Assembly (NCBI RefSeq): GCF_004341085.1
Contig: NZ_SLXW01000001.1
Location: forward strand, 62,001-126,000
DNA from: Sphingomonas sp. PP-CE-1G-424
Lineage (GTDB): Bacteria > Pseudomonadota > Alphaproteobacteria > Sphingomonadales > Sphingomonadaceae
DNA: 64,000 bases
Direction of reading: 5' to 3'
The translations under genes were made by a program, and so were the position numbers. Positions 16,660 through 24,010 of the stretch are shown in pieces (the stretch's first letter is position 1; every line of letters starts with the position of its first letter). A model generated the notes under the pieces. That model saw only the letters and a program-made list of their open reading frames with translations, did no database searches and was not told the DNA's origin.

Positions 16660-17769
16660 TTAGCGGCGGGTCATCGTGCTCCGCGCGATCTTGCTCACCA
16701 GACCCGGCAGCCCCGGATAGCTCGCCTTGTGATACGGCGACATCGCATCGAGCTCCGCCGAAATCCGCCGATGCGCCTCGCCCAGGGCGTGATACGGCAG
16801 GCCCGGCAGCAGATGGTGCAACGCATGGTAGCGCAGCCCCACCGGCGCCCACAGAGCCGGCAGCAACGCAGGCGGCGGCACGTTGACCGTGTCGAGATAC
16901 TGCGCGGTGACCGTCATCACTTCGCCGTCGTTCTCCCACAGATGCGCGACCAGCGTCCGGACCTGATTGATCACCGCCGCCGCCGATGCCACGCCCAGGA
17001 AGGTCAGGAACGCGCGCAATGGCAGCACGCCGCTAACGGTGAGGCCGATCAAGGTCAGCGCCCAGACGCTCGCACCGACCTCGAGCCGGTTCCAATACGC
17101 CTTCGCGTCCCCCTCGGGGCTGCGGCGGCGAAACTGCGGGTTGATCGCGAGTGCCGAGTAACGCTCCACCACCATCGTCCGCAGCTTGGGCGACAGCAGC
17201 GACAGAGGCGACAGCACCGCATAGCGGAACAGCAGTGCGATCGGGGCCAGCGCCGACACGACGATGAACAGCGGCAGCGTCCACGGTTTCATCAGCGCGA
17301 GCGGAAGATATTCAGGATCCTCGACCGTCCCGTACCGCGTCTTGGCGTGGTGGAGGTTGTGGACGCCTTCGTACATGAACGACGGGGTGAGCAGCGGCAC
17401 GCCGACCAGGATGTTCCAGCCGAGCCGGAAGTTCGGCACCGCGGCGTGCTTCATGTGGCTGACTTCGTGGATGAAGCTCAGACCGCGGTACAAGCCGAGC
17501 ATCGCCACGACCCCGGCGACGATCGCGACCGCGGTCGATCCAGACGTCGCCGCCACCACCAGCGCACCATAGCCGATGACGACCGAGCCGATCAGATCGG
17601 CCCAATAGACCGCGGGTCGCGGCTTCACGAGGTCGCGGGTGAGATCGGCGGCAGCGCGCAGCATCGCCTTGTCATCGGCGATCCGTACGGTGCTGACCGC
17701 CGCAACCGGCGAGGCTTGAGCGGCCGTGCCACGAGGCAGGCTGAGCGAAGTGTCCATGGGCGTATCCAT
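16660..17769 (-). CDS. Membrane fatty acid desaturase/hydroxylase
   Basis: A 369-residue integral membrane di-iron enzyme with the three histidine boxes of the membrane desaturase family: HEVSHMKH, HNLHHAK and YHALHHLLPGLPYH. Hydrophobic helix pairs lie between them (SVVIGYGALVVAAT, LPLFIVVSALAPIALLF). Such enzymes insert double bonds or hydroxyls in acyl chains or sphingoid bases. Transcribed away from the GNAT ceramide-synthase candidate and convergent with lptG, it sits inside the sphingolipid block, so a role in modifying a sphingolipid acyl chain or base is plausible but not shown. The start is uncertain: ATG 17769 (MDTPMDTS) was chosen; an in-frame ATG at 17799 would add ten residues. 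Confidence 0.85.
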   Translation of the reverse strand: MDTPMDTSLSLPRGTAAQASPVAAVSTVRIADDKAMLRAAADLTRDLVKPRPAVYWADLIGSVVIGYGALVVAATSGSTAVAIVAGVVAMLGLYRGLSFIHEVSHMKHAAVPNFRLGWNILVGVPLLTPSFMYEGVHNLHHAKTRYGTVEDPEYLPLALMKPWTLPLFIVVSALAPIALLFRYAVLSPLSLLSPKLRTMVVERYSALAINPQFRRRSPEGDAKAYWNRLEVGASVWALTLIGLTVSGVLPLRAFLTFLGVASAAAVINQVRTLVAHLWENDGEVMTVTAQYLDTVNVPPPALLPALWAPVGLRYHALHHLLPGLPYHALGEAHRRISAELDAMSPYHKASYPGLPGLVSKIARSTMTRR

Positions 17770-17980
17770 TGTCCGAACATAGTGGCCGCAGCGTGGCATT
17801 TACAGTCACCGGGAATGCACCAGTTCCGCGGGAAAGGCGATCACCGTGACCGGATGCGGCGATGGCCGATCCCGGACCCCTTCGGAACGTTTCTCGGACG
17901 CGCCCCGGACATCATGCGAGTCGCTCGCCTTTGTCGACGCGGCTGGTTAGACACGCGCGACAGGCACACAGGAACGACAC

Positions 17981-19132
17981 ATGGCCAAGCTTACCATTCG
18001 ACCGGTCGAGACCAGGAAGGATCGCAAGATCTTCATCGATCTGCCGTTCCGCCTCTATGCCGACGATCCCCACTGGGTGCCGCCGCTGAAGTCCGAGGCG
18101 CTCGGCCTGATCACGCCCGAGAAGAACGGCTGGTTCAGCCATGCCAAGGCGCAGTTGTTCCTGGCCGAGGAGGACGGTCGCGTGGTCGGCCGCATCTCGG
18201 CGCATATCGACACGCTCGCGCTGACGATGCCGCCCGAGCAGGGTTTCGGGCCCGGTGTCGGCCAATGGGGTCTGATGGAGGCCGAGCGGCAGGACGTCTT
18301 CCAGGCGCTGCTCGATCGTGCCGAGCAATGGCTCCGCGACCAGGGCATGACGCGCGCGGTCGGACCGATCAGCATGTCGATCTGGGAGGAGCCCGGCCTG
18401 CTGATCGACGGTTACGACCACGCGCCGACGATCATGATGGGGCATGCCAAGCCCGAATATCGCGGCTGGATCGAATGGGCGCAGTATCGCCCGATCAAGC
18501 AGTTGCTGACCTATGAAGTCGATATCACGAAGCAGTTCCCGCCGATCGTCCAGCGCATCATCAAGTCGGGCGAGAAGAACCCGAGGATCGTCATCCGCAA
18601 GGTCGACAAGACCAAGTTCGCGGAAGAGGCGGCGATCATCCTGGCGATCCTCAACGACGCGTGGAAGGACAATTGGGGCTTCGTCCCGCTCACCCCGCCC
18701 GAGGTCAAGGATGTCGGCGTCAAGCTGAAGCCGATCGTCTACAACGACCTGATCCGGATCGCCGAGGTCGACGGCAAGCCCGCCGCGTTCATGATCACGC
18801 TCCCCGACCTGAACGAAGCGATCAAGCCGCTCAACGGCAGCCTGTTGCCGTTCGGCTGGGCAAAACTGCTGCTGTGGTTGCGCAAACCCAAGGCAAAAAC
18901 GGTACGCGTGCCGCTGATGGGCGTGGTCAAGGAACTCCAGGCGTCGCGGCTTGCCAGCCAGCTCGCCTTCATGATGATCGAATATATCCGCCGCGCCTCG
19001 GTCGAGCATTACGGTGCGGTGCGCGGCGAGATCGGCTGGATCCTCGACGACAACCAGGGGATGCGCTCGATCGCCGAAACGATCGAGAGCCGCGTCAACA
19101 AGGTGTACCAGGTGTACGAAAAGACGCTCTAG
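17981..19132 (+). CDS. GNAT-fold acyltransferase, candidate bacterial ceramide synthase (bCerS)
   Basis: A 383-residue protein of the large GNAT-fold family often annotated as N-acetyltransferase: VPPLKSEALGLITPEKN, FLAEEDGRVVGRISAHID, then GPISMSIWEEPGLLIDGYDH and a C-terminal lobe (GVVKELQASRLASQLAFMM, GEIGWILDDNQGMRSIAE). In Caulobacter the bacterial ceramide synthase, which N-acylates the sphingoid base, was identified as a GNAT-type protein encoded next to spt. Here the gene lies 5.9 kb from spt with Lpt permeases between. The class is clear and the ceramide role inferred. AGGAAC precedes the ATG. The divergent desaturase shares the upstream gap. Confidence 0.75.
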   Translation: MAKLTIRPVETRKDRKIFIDLPFRLYADDPHWVPPLKSEALGLITPEKNGWFSHAKAQLFLAEEDGRVVGRISAHIDTLALTMPPEQGFGPGVGQWGLMEAERQDVFQALLDRAEQWLRDQGMTRAVGPISMSIWEEPGLLIDGYDHAPTIMMGHAKPEYRGWIEWAQYRPIKQLLTYEVDITKQFPPIVQRIIKSGEKNPRIVIRKVDKTKFAEEAAIILAILNDAWKDNWGFVPLTPPEVKDVGVKLKPIVYNDLIRIAEVDGKPAAFMITLPDLNEAIKPLNGSLLPFGWAKLLLWLRKPKAKTVRVPLMGVVKELQASRLASQLAFMMIEYIRRASVEHYGAVRGEIGWILDDNQGMRSIAETIESRVNKVYQVYEKTL

Positions 19133-19198
19133 GTGCGCTTGCGAGGCGGGGCCGGCTATCTTCGCCCTTCCCGGAAATGGCGCTGGCAATCGGCAATC

Positions 19199-19312
19199 TC
19201 TCCCCTCCCTGGAAGGGAGGGGCTGGGGGTGGGTCGGTCGGCTTGTGCCGCCGACGTCCGGTGATGCGGAAGCCGACCCACCCCCGCCCCCTCCCTTCCA
19301 GGGAGGGGAGCA
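19199..19312. repeat. Intergenic inverted repeat, family D copy 1
   Basis: The arms CTCCCCTCCCTGGAAGGGAG..GGGGGTGGGT and the reverse ACCCACCCCC..CTCCCTTCCAGGGAGGGG flank a centre that includes ATGCGGAAGCCGACCC. The copy at 21937 shares this centre. Confidence 0.87.
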
Positions 19313-19376
19313 GAATTGAGGACGGCTCGAAGTCCATCCGCCGCGGTCGCGCAGGCGAATTGCGCAAGCGGATAAT

Positions 19377-19703
19377 CTAGTCGCGCTTGCCCTTGCCGAA
19401 CGGGATCTTCAGCGTGACTGCCGCGCCCTGCCCGCTCGCACCCGGCAGTTCGGTTCGGATCATATGCACGTTACCCCGTCCGCCACCGGGTAGCCGGAAC
19501 GAAAGCGGCTCGCCGCGCAGTGGCCGGCTCGGTGCGGGTAGTGGAGCGATCCGCTGATCGGTCGGACGCGCGCAGACGACGATCTCCTCGCCCGGCTGAG
19601 TGACCGGGCACGGCATCGCGACGCGCGGAGTCGGTTTGCGCAACTCGCGCGGTACCGGTGGCCCGGCCACCGACTGGAGCAGGAAGGTCAGGCTCGCGAG
19701 CAT
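19377..19703 (-). CDS. Hypothetical small secreted protein
   Basis: A 108-residue protein of unknown function. A hydrophobic N-terminus (MLASLTFLLQSVAGPPVP) looks like a weak signal peptide. The middle has a cysteine pair in PCPVTQPGEEIVVCARPTD, a pattern common in short periplasmic proteins of sphingomonads, and the C-terminus is basic (TLKIPFGKGKRD). It is followed 71 bp downstream of its start, on the same strand, by the end of the transporter-like gene, so the two could be co-transcribed. No catalytic motif was seen. Coding reality is supported by codon use and the signal-like start. Confidence 0.6.
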   Translation of the reverse strand: MLASLTFLLQSVAGPPVPRELRKPTPRVAMPCPVTQPGEEIVVCARPTDQRIAPLPAPSRPLRGEPLSFRLPGGGRGNVHMIRTELPGASGQGAAVTLKIPFGKGKRD

Positions 19704-19774
19704 CGAAACCGAAGGGACGGCCTGACACAGATCAAGTCAAGCGTGATCGGGCAATCCGCGAAATCGAGGCTGGC

Positions 19775-20587
19775 TTAGAACAACACCGCCCCGCCGCTTA
19801 CGACCCGTACATCCGGCGTATCGTGGTTCAACCCGGCCACAGCGAGCATGTGAAGCTGCAGATTCTTGCGCGGTTGCCACGCGACCGATCCGGCGGTCGC
19901 CGTCTCCGTGTGGTGCCCCATCGGATCATCGTCCCTCAGCACGAACAGTTCGGCGGTCGCGGTTACCGTCTCGGTCAGCGAATAACCGACGCCGACGATG
20001 CCGCTATACGCTAGATGCCGCCCGTCGCCGTCGTCGTCGACCGCCGCGTCGCCCTCGCCGGTGAAGGACAACTGGACCTTTTCGCTCACCTCGTACGTGA
20101 CCGGCAGGACGATACCCGCCCCCCAGTCGCCCGCGCCGACGGGATCGCGACCGACCGGCAGCGTCACGAACGGTTCCGCGCCGAACGACAGACCCTTGCC
20201 GTCGGGATTCCTAAAATTCTGCCGTAGCCCGAGACGGACGTCACCGATTCCCGTCGTCGTATCGATCAGGCCAGTCGCCTTGTCGCGCGTCCGCACGCGG
20301 CCGACCGGTGCCCACGACAGCTGAAGCTCGGTAGCCTTGGCAACGCCGAACCGGGCCTCGAAATCGCCCGCGAGGATGGTGTCCTCGCGCTTGTCCGAAG
20401 TGTCGTCGCGCTGCCAGTCGAGCGCGGACAGTTCGAGCTGAACATGCCCCGGCGCGGTGATGCAGGCGGACGATCCCAGACTGGGCCGGTTCGGGCAGAA
20501 TGTCGGATCATCCTGCGCGAATGCCGGCGCGGCGCCGACCATCGCTGCCACCGTCCAGCAAACGGCCCTTATCCCAAACTTTCTCAA
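19775..20587 (-). CDS. Outer-membrane transporter-like protein (MetA-pathway/PF13557 type)
   Basis: A 270-residue protein with a signal peptide ending in GAAPAFAQ. It is made of repeating amphipathic beta strands with aromatic girdles, as in the PF13557 family of putative outer-membrane channels annotated as phenol-degradation MetA-pathway transporters: VQLELSALDWQRDD, IGDVRLGLRQNF, GAGIVLPVTYE, VGVGYSLTETVTATAELF. It ends GGAVLF, a typical barrel C-terminus with a final Phe. The start is TTG at 20587, chosen because GGGGAGGG lies 6 bp upstream and the signal peptide begins there. Substrate unknown. xthA starts upstream on the same strand. Confidence 0.75.
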   Translation of the reverse strand: MRKFGIRAVCWTVAAMVGAAPAFAQDDPTFCPNRPSLGSSACITAPGHVQLELSALDWQRDDTSDKREDTILAGDFEARFGVAKATELQLSWAPVGRVRTRDKATGLIDTTTGIGDVRLGLRQNFRNPDGKGLSFGAEPFVTLPVGRDPVGAGDWGAGIVLPVTYEVSEKVQLSFTGEGDAAVDDDGDGRHLAYSGIVGVGYSLTETVTATAELFVLRDDDPMGHHTETATAGSVAWQPRKNLQLHMLAVAGLNHDTPDVRVVSGGAVLF

Positions 20588-20637
20588 CGCAAACCCTCCC
20601 CTGTTCGGAGCGTCATGCGCGTCGGCGATAGGGATTG

Positions 20638-21408
20638 CTAGCGCAACCGAACCCAGGTTGGTGCATGATCGCTGGCCTTTTCCCGACCGCGATACGCCTT
20701 GTCGACGCCTGCATCGATCATCCGGTCCGCCGCCTGCGGACTCAGCAGCAGATGATCGATCCTGAACCCGGCGTCGCGCTGCCACGCCCCCGCCTGATAG
20801 TCCCAGAACGTCCAGACGCCGCCCTTGGGGAATTGCGTGCGAAGCGCATCGGTCCAGCCTTGTGCGACGAGCGCGCGATAATGCTCGCGGCTTTCGGGCT
20901 GCATCAGCGCGTCGTCCTGCATCGCGCGGACCGAATAGGTGTCGTCGTCATTGGCGATCACGTTGTAGTCGCCAGCAAGAACGGCTGGCTTCTCTTCGTC
21001 CAGCAGGACGCGCGCGCGTGCAGCAAGGCGGTCCATCCAGCGCAGTTTATAGTCGAACTTGGGACCAGGTTGCGGGTTGCCGTTCGGCAGATAGAGTGCG
21101 GCGACGATCAGGCCGTCGACCTCGGCCTCGATGTAGCGGCTGTGCTCGTCCTCGGGTTCGCCTTCGAGTCCCCGCTGGCGCACGACGGGCGTGCCGCTCT
21201 TCGCGAGGATCGCGACGCCGTTCCAGGCCTTTTGCCCGTGCCAGACCGCGCCGTACCCGACCGCCTCGATGTCGGCGATCGGGAAGGTGTCGTCGCTCGA
21301 CTTCAGCTCCTGGAGGCAGACGATGTCGGGCTGTTCTTCGACGAGATACTCGATCAGCCGCGGCAACCGCGCCTTGATGCCGTTGACGTTGTACGTGACA
21401 ATTTTCAT
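20638..21408 (-). CDS. xthA: Exodeoxyribonuclease III
   Basis: A 256-residue endonuclease/exonuclease/phosphatase-fold protein. It begins MKIVTYNVNGIKARLPRL, has the metal-binding Glu in CLQELKSSD, AGDYNVIA for the active-site Asp/Asn, FRIDHLLLS, and the catalytic SDHAPTWVRL near the C-terminus. It removes 3' blocking groups and cuts at abasic sites in base excision repair. The start is the ATG opening the conserved MKIVTYN. It is 7 bp downstream of erpA on the same strand, so erpA-xthA is an operon, an order seen in many Alphaproteobacteria. Confidence 0.95.
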   Translation of the reverse strand: MKIVTYNVNGIKARLPRLIEYLVEEQPDIVCLQELKSSDDTFPIADIEAVGYGAVWHGQKAWNGVAILAKSGTPVVRQRGLEGEPEDEHSRYIEAEVDGLIVAALYLPNGNPQPGPKFDYKLRWMDRLAARARVLLDEEKPAVLAGDYNVIANDDDTYSVRAMQDDALMQPESREHYRALVAQGWTDALRTQFPKGGVWTFWDYQAGAWQRDAGFRIDHLLLSPQAADRMIDAGVDKAYRGREKASDHAPTWVRLR

Positions 21409-21415
21409 GGCAGTG

Positions 21416-21754
21416 TCAGACGGAGAAGCTGGAGCCGCAGCCGCAACCCGACGCGGCATTGGGATTCTCGACCTTGAACGCGGCGCCGGCGAGCGATTCG
21501 ATGTAATCGACCGCGCACCCGCGGACGAGATCGATGCTGACGCTGTCGACGACGAGGCGGACGCCGTCATGCTCGGCGATCACGTCGTCGGATTCGACCG
21601 AATCGGCGAACCCAAACTTGTACTGGAACCCCGAACAGCCGCCACCATCGACCGACAGACGCAGGATCGCGGGCTTCCCTTGCTTGACGGCGATCGCCGC
21701 GACGCGCGCCGCTGCGGAGGGGGTGAGGATGATATCGGGTGCCAGCGTTGCCAT
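21416..21754 (-). CDS. erpA: Iron-sulfur cluster insertion protein ErpA
   Basis: A 112-residue A-type carrier (HesB/IscA family) with the three cysteines that bind a cluster: one in DGGGCSGFQYKFGF and two in the C-terminal SGCGCGSSFSV. It passes Fe-S clusters from the assembly scaffold to apoproteins. The length and the GCGCGSSF ending fit ErpA better than SufA, although A-type carriers are hard to tell apart by sequence. The first gene of a two-gene operon with xthA. Upstream lie two inverted-repeat elements (families E and D). Confidence 0.92.
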   Translation of the reverse strand: MATLAPDIILTPSAAARVAAIAVKQGKPAILRLSVDGGGCSGFQYKFGFADSVESDDVIAEHDGVRLVVDSVSIDLVRGCAVDYIESLAGAAFKVENPNAASGCGCGSSFSV

Positions 21755-21812
21755 GGCTGAGAGATAGGCGGTCGCGCTACCCGCGGCAACCTCGGGGCGT
21801 AGGGCACCTTAC

Positions 21813-21892
21813 CGTCATCCCGGCGAACGCTGGGATCTCATGCGGTGAGTCCGTCCCCGCGGATCGAGGTCCCGGCTTTCGCCGGGATGACG
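21813..21892. repeat. Intergenic inverted repeat, family E copy 1
   Basis: GTCATCCCGGCGAACGCTGGGA.. is mirrored by ..TCCCGGCTTTCGCCGGGATGAC around a centre of about 25 bp containing TCCGTCCCCGCGGA. A related but diverged copy is at 47505. It lies upstream of erpA. Confidence 0.85.
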
Positions 21893-21936
21893 GGGGTGTG
21901 GCTCAAACTGCCGTGTGTTTTTTCATCGGCTGCTTC

Positions 21937-22033
21937 CCCCCTCCCTGGAAGGGAGGGGTCGGGGGTGGGTAGGCCCGCTTTAGCCACCACGATCAAGGCA
22001 TGCGGAAGCCGACCCCTCCCTTTCAGGGAGGCG
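21937..22033. repeat. Intergenic inverted repeat, family D copy 2
   Basis: CCCTCCCTGGAAGGGAGGGG..GGGGGTGGGT opens the element, and GCATGCGGAAGCCGACCC with CTCCCTTTCAGGGAGG closes it. The right arm is degraded relative to the copy at 19199. Confidence 0.8.
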
Positions 22034-22116
22034 GGCGAAAAGAGGTCAGATCCGTGCTGCGCGTTTTGCCAAAATTCTCCTGGCGCCGCGAAAGCGAGGC
22101 AGCAACAGAAGTCGGA

Positions 22117-23316
22117 TCAGTCCTGCGCGGCGGGGCCGGTGGTCGACACAGGGATGGCATTCACCGAGCGATCTTGCGCCGCCAGCAAATAGTCGGCGGT
22201 CGTCAGGAAGGGTACCGGGTTCACCGCATGACCGTCGATCCGGACCTCATAATGGAGGTGCGAGCCGGTCGAACGTCCGGTTGAACCCATCAGCGCGATC
22301 AGTTGGCCGCGCGTCACGCGCGCATTGTCCGCAACGAGGATCTTTGAGAGATGGCCGTAGCGCGTCGCGATGCCCTTGCCGTGGTTGATCTCGACCATGT
22401 TGCCATAGCCGCCCTGGCGACCCGCGTGCGCGATGATGCCGTCGGCGGTCGCGTAGATCGGCGTGCCGATCGGGCCGGGGATGTCGACGCCGGCGTGCAT
22501 CGCCGCGGTGCCGCGGAACGGGTCGGAGCGGATGCCGAAATTGCTGGTGAACGACAGCGCATGCACCGGCTGGACCGACGGGATCGCGATCGCGCCCTGC
22601 TGCAACGTGTCGAGCTTCTTCCAGGTCTGGAACAGCGTGCGGAACTGCGCGTCGGCACGAAGATCGGCGGAAGCTTCCTCGCTGTTGGCGGCGATCATCG
22701 GACCGCCCATCGCCGTTGCCGATCTGGCTCCGCGCGACCGCTTGGCGATCCGTTCGGGGCGCAGCCCGAGCTTGCGCACGGTCGCGGTCGTCTCGGCATA
22801 GCGCTGGTCGAGCAGGTCCTGCGCGACGCTTGCCAGCTTGACCTGGCGTCCCTCGAGCTTGACCAGCGGCTTGACGATTTCGGCGGCGAGCTTGTCGGCA
22901 GCGGGATCGATCGACGGCGTCGCGAGCGACAGCGCCTTGGCATCGCCGCTACCGGTCAGTGCGGCGGTGATCAGCGCCTGACGCTGTTCGATACGCTTGG
23001 CGTGTGCCTCGGCGGTTTCGCGGATCGTCGCGACGCGCTGGCGCATCTGCCCGATCTGATGCTGCATCTGGGCGAGCTTGATATCGGCGGTCGGCGGAAC
23101 GACCACGCCGGTTGCCGCAGCCGCGTCATGGGCCGCCTGCGCCGCGCCATAGCCGGAAAAGCCGAGCGTGACCGCACCGATGGCGGCAATCGCAGCCTGG
23201 CGCTTGCCGCCGAAGCGGATGCGCCGCAGCGTCGTACCATTGTGAAAGAGAACATCGCGCGGTGCGAACAGCGCCTTGAGGCGCGTTCCGAGAGCGGCAG
23301 CGGAAATTTCGACCAT
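22117..23316 (-). CDS. M23-family peptidoglycan endopeptidase (LytM domain)
   Basis: A 399-residue membrane-anchored cell-wall peptidase or its regulator. A transmembrane helix lies near residues 40-58 ([20 protein letters not shown]), followed by a long coiled coil (MQHQIGQMRQRVATIRETAE). The C-terminal M23 domain has its zinc ligands intact: NFGIRSDPFRG with MHAGVDIPGP (His and Asp) and GSHLHYEVR (HxH). An active domain would cut peptide cross-links in the periplasm. The ATG at 23316 (MVEISAAALG) was chosen; upstream frame extension lacks a ribosome binding site. It appears monocistronic, with repeats downstream. Confidence 0.9.
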   Translation of the reverse strand: MVEISAAALGTRLKALFAPRDVLFHNGTTLRRIRFGGKRQAAIAAIGAVTLGFSGYGAAQAAHDAAAATGVVVPPTADIKLAQMQHQIGQMRQRVATIRETAEAHAKRIEQRQALITAALTGSGDAKALSLATPSIDPAADKLAAEIVKPLVKLEGRQVKLASVAQDLLDQRYAETTATVRKLGLRPERIAKRSRGARSATAMGGPMIAANSEEASADLRADAQFRTLFQTWKKLDTLQQGAIAIPSVQPVHALSFTSNFGIRSDPFRGTAAMHAGVDIPGPIGTPIYATADGIIAHAGRQGGYGNMVEINHGKGIATRYGHLSKILVADNARVTRGQLIALMGSTGRSTGSHLHYEVRIDGHAVNPVPFLTTADYLLAAQDRSVNAIPVSTTGPAAQD

Positions 23317-23554
23317 TGGTCCCCGACAAAATAATACAGGGCCGTTCGCCCCCAAGCGGACGGCTCCGAAACGCGGTCCTGATTCGCAGCCCCTCCGCGC
23401 GTCAGACAGATGGGTTTAGGCCGGATACAATGGATTTCAGCAATAGCACGCGGCCCACCGCGCGGCGGAGCGCCGCGTCGGTACGGCGAGTCGATGGAAC
23501 AGTGACGTCACGACCGGAAAAACGCGCGGATCTTCGCGGGTTATCGCGGTCTTT

Positions 23555-24010
23555 TTAGAGCGCGCGGGCGGCAGCCAAGACGGCCTCCGCATGGCCCGGC
23601 ACGCGAACCTTGTGCCACGCCTTGGCCAGCGTGCCGTCGGCGCCGAACAGGAAGGTGGCGCGCTCGATCCCCATGTACTTTTTGCCGTACATTGCCTTCT
23701 CGACCCACACGCCGAACGCCTCGCAGGCGATGCCCTCGACATCGCTGGCCAGACGCACGGTAAGCGCGTGTTTCGCGGTGAACTTCGCGTGCGAGGCGGG
23801 CGTGTCCTTCGAGATGCCAACGACACTGACGCCAGCCGCCGCGAACGCATCCGCAAGCGCGGAAAAGTCCTTCGCCTCGGTGGTGCAGCCCGTGGTGTCG
23901 TCCTTTGGATAGAAATAGACCACGAGCGGCACGCCGAGGCTGGCCAGCGACACCGCCGTGTCATCGATCGTCACCGTCACGTCGGGGATAGTCGCACCGT
24001 CATCCATCAT
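23555..24010 (-). CDS. bcp: Peroxiredoxin, BCP/PrxQ type
   Basis: A 151-residue thiol peroxidase of the bacterioferritin comigratory protein class: VVYFYPKDDTTGCTTEAKDF with peroxidatic Cys in TGCTTE, GISKDTPASHAKF, and GIERATFLFGADG. It reduces peroxides using thioredoxin. The usual resolving cysteine five residues after the first is replaced by Lys (GCTTEAKDF), so it must resolve by another route or as a 1-Cys enzyme; one other cysteine lies in GIACEAFG. The ATG at 24010 is preceded by GGGAGA and overlaps the end of glnE by 11 bp, so the two are co-transcribed. Confidence 0.93.
   Translation of the reverse strand: MMDDGATIPDVTVTIDDTAVSLASLGVPLVVYFYPKDDTTGCTTEAKDFSALADAFAAAGVSVVGISKDTPASHAKFTAKHALTVRLASDVEGIACEAFGVWVEKAMYGKKYMGIERATFLFGADGTLAKAWHKVRVPGHAEAVLAAARAL

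Noticed and set aside
15410..16939. Long minus-strand frame (509 codons) opposite lptG
   Set aside because: Composition is Arg/Asp/Gln-rich with no fold, and it crosses the terminator and two real genes.
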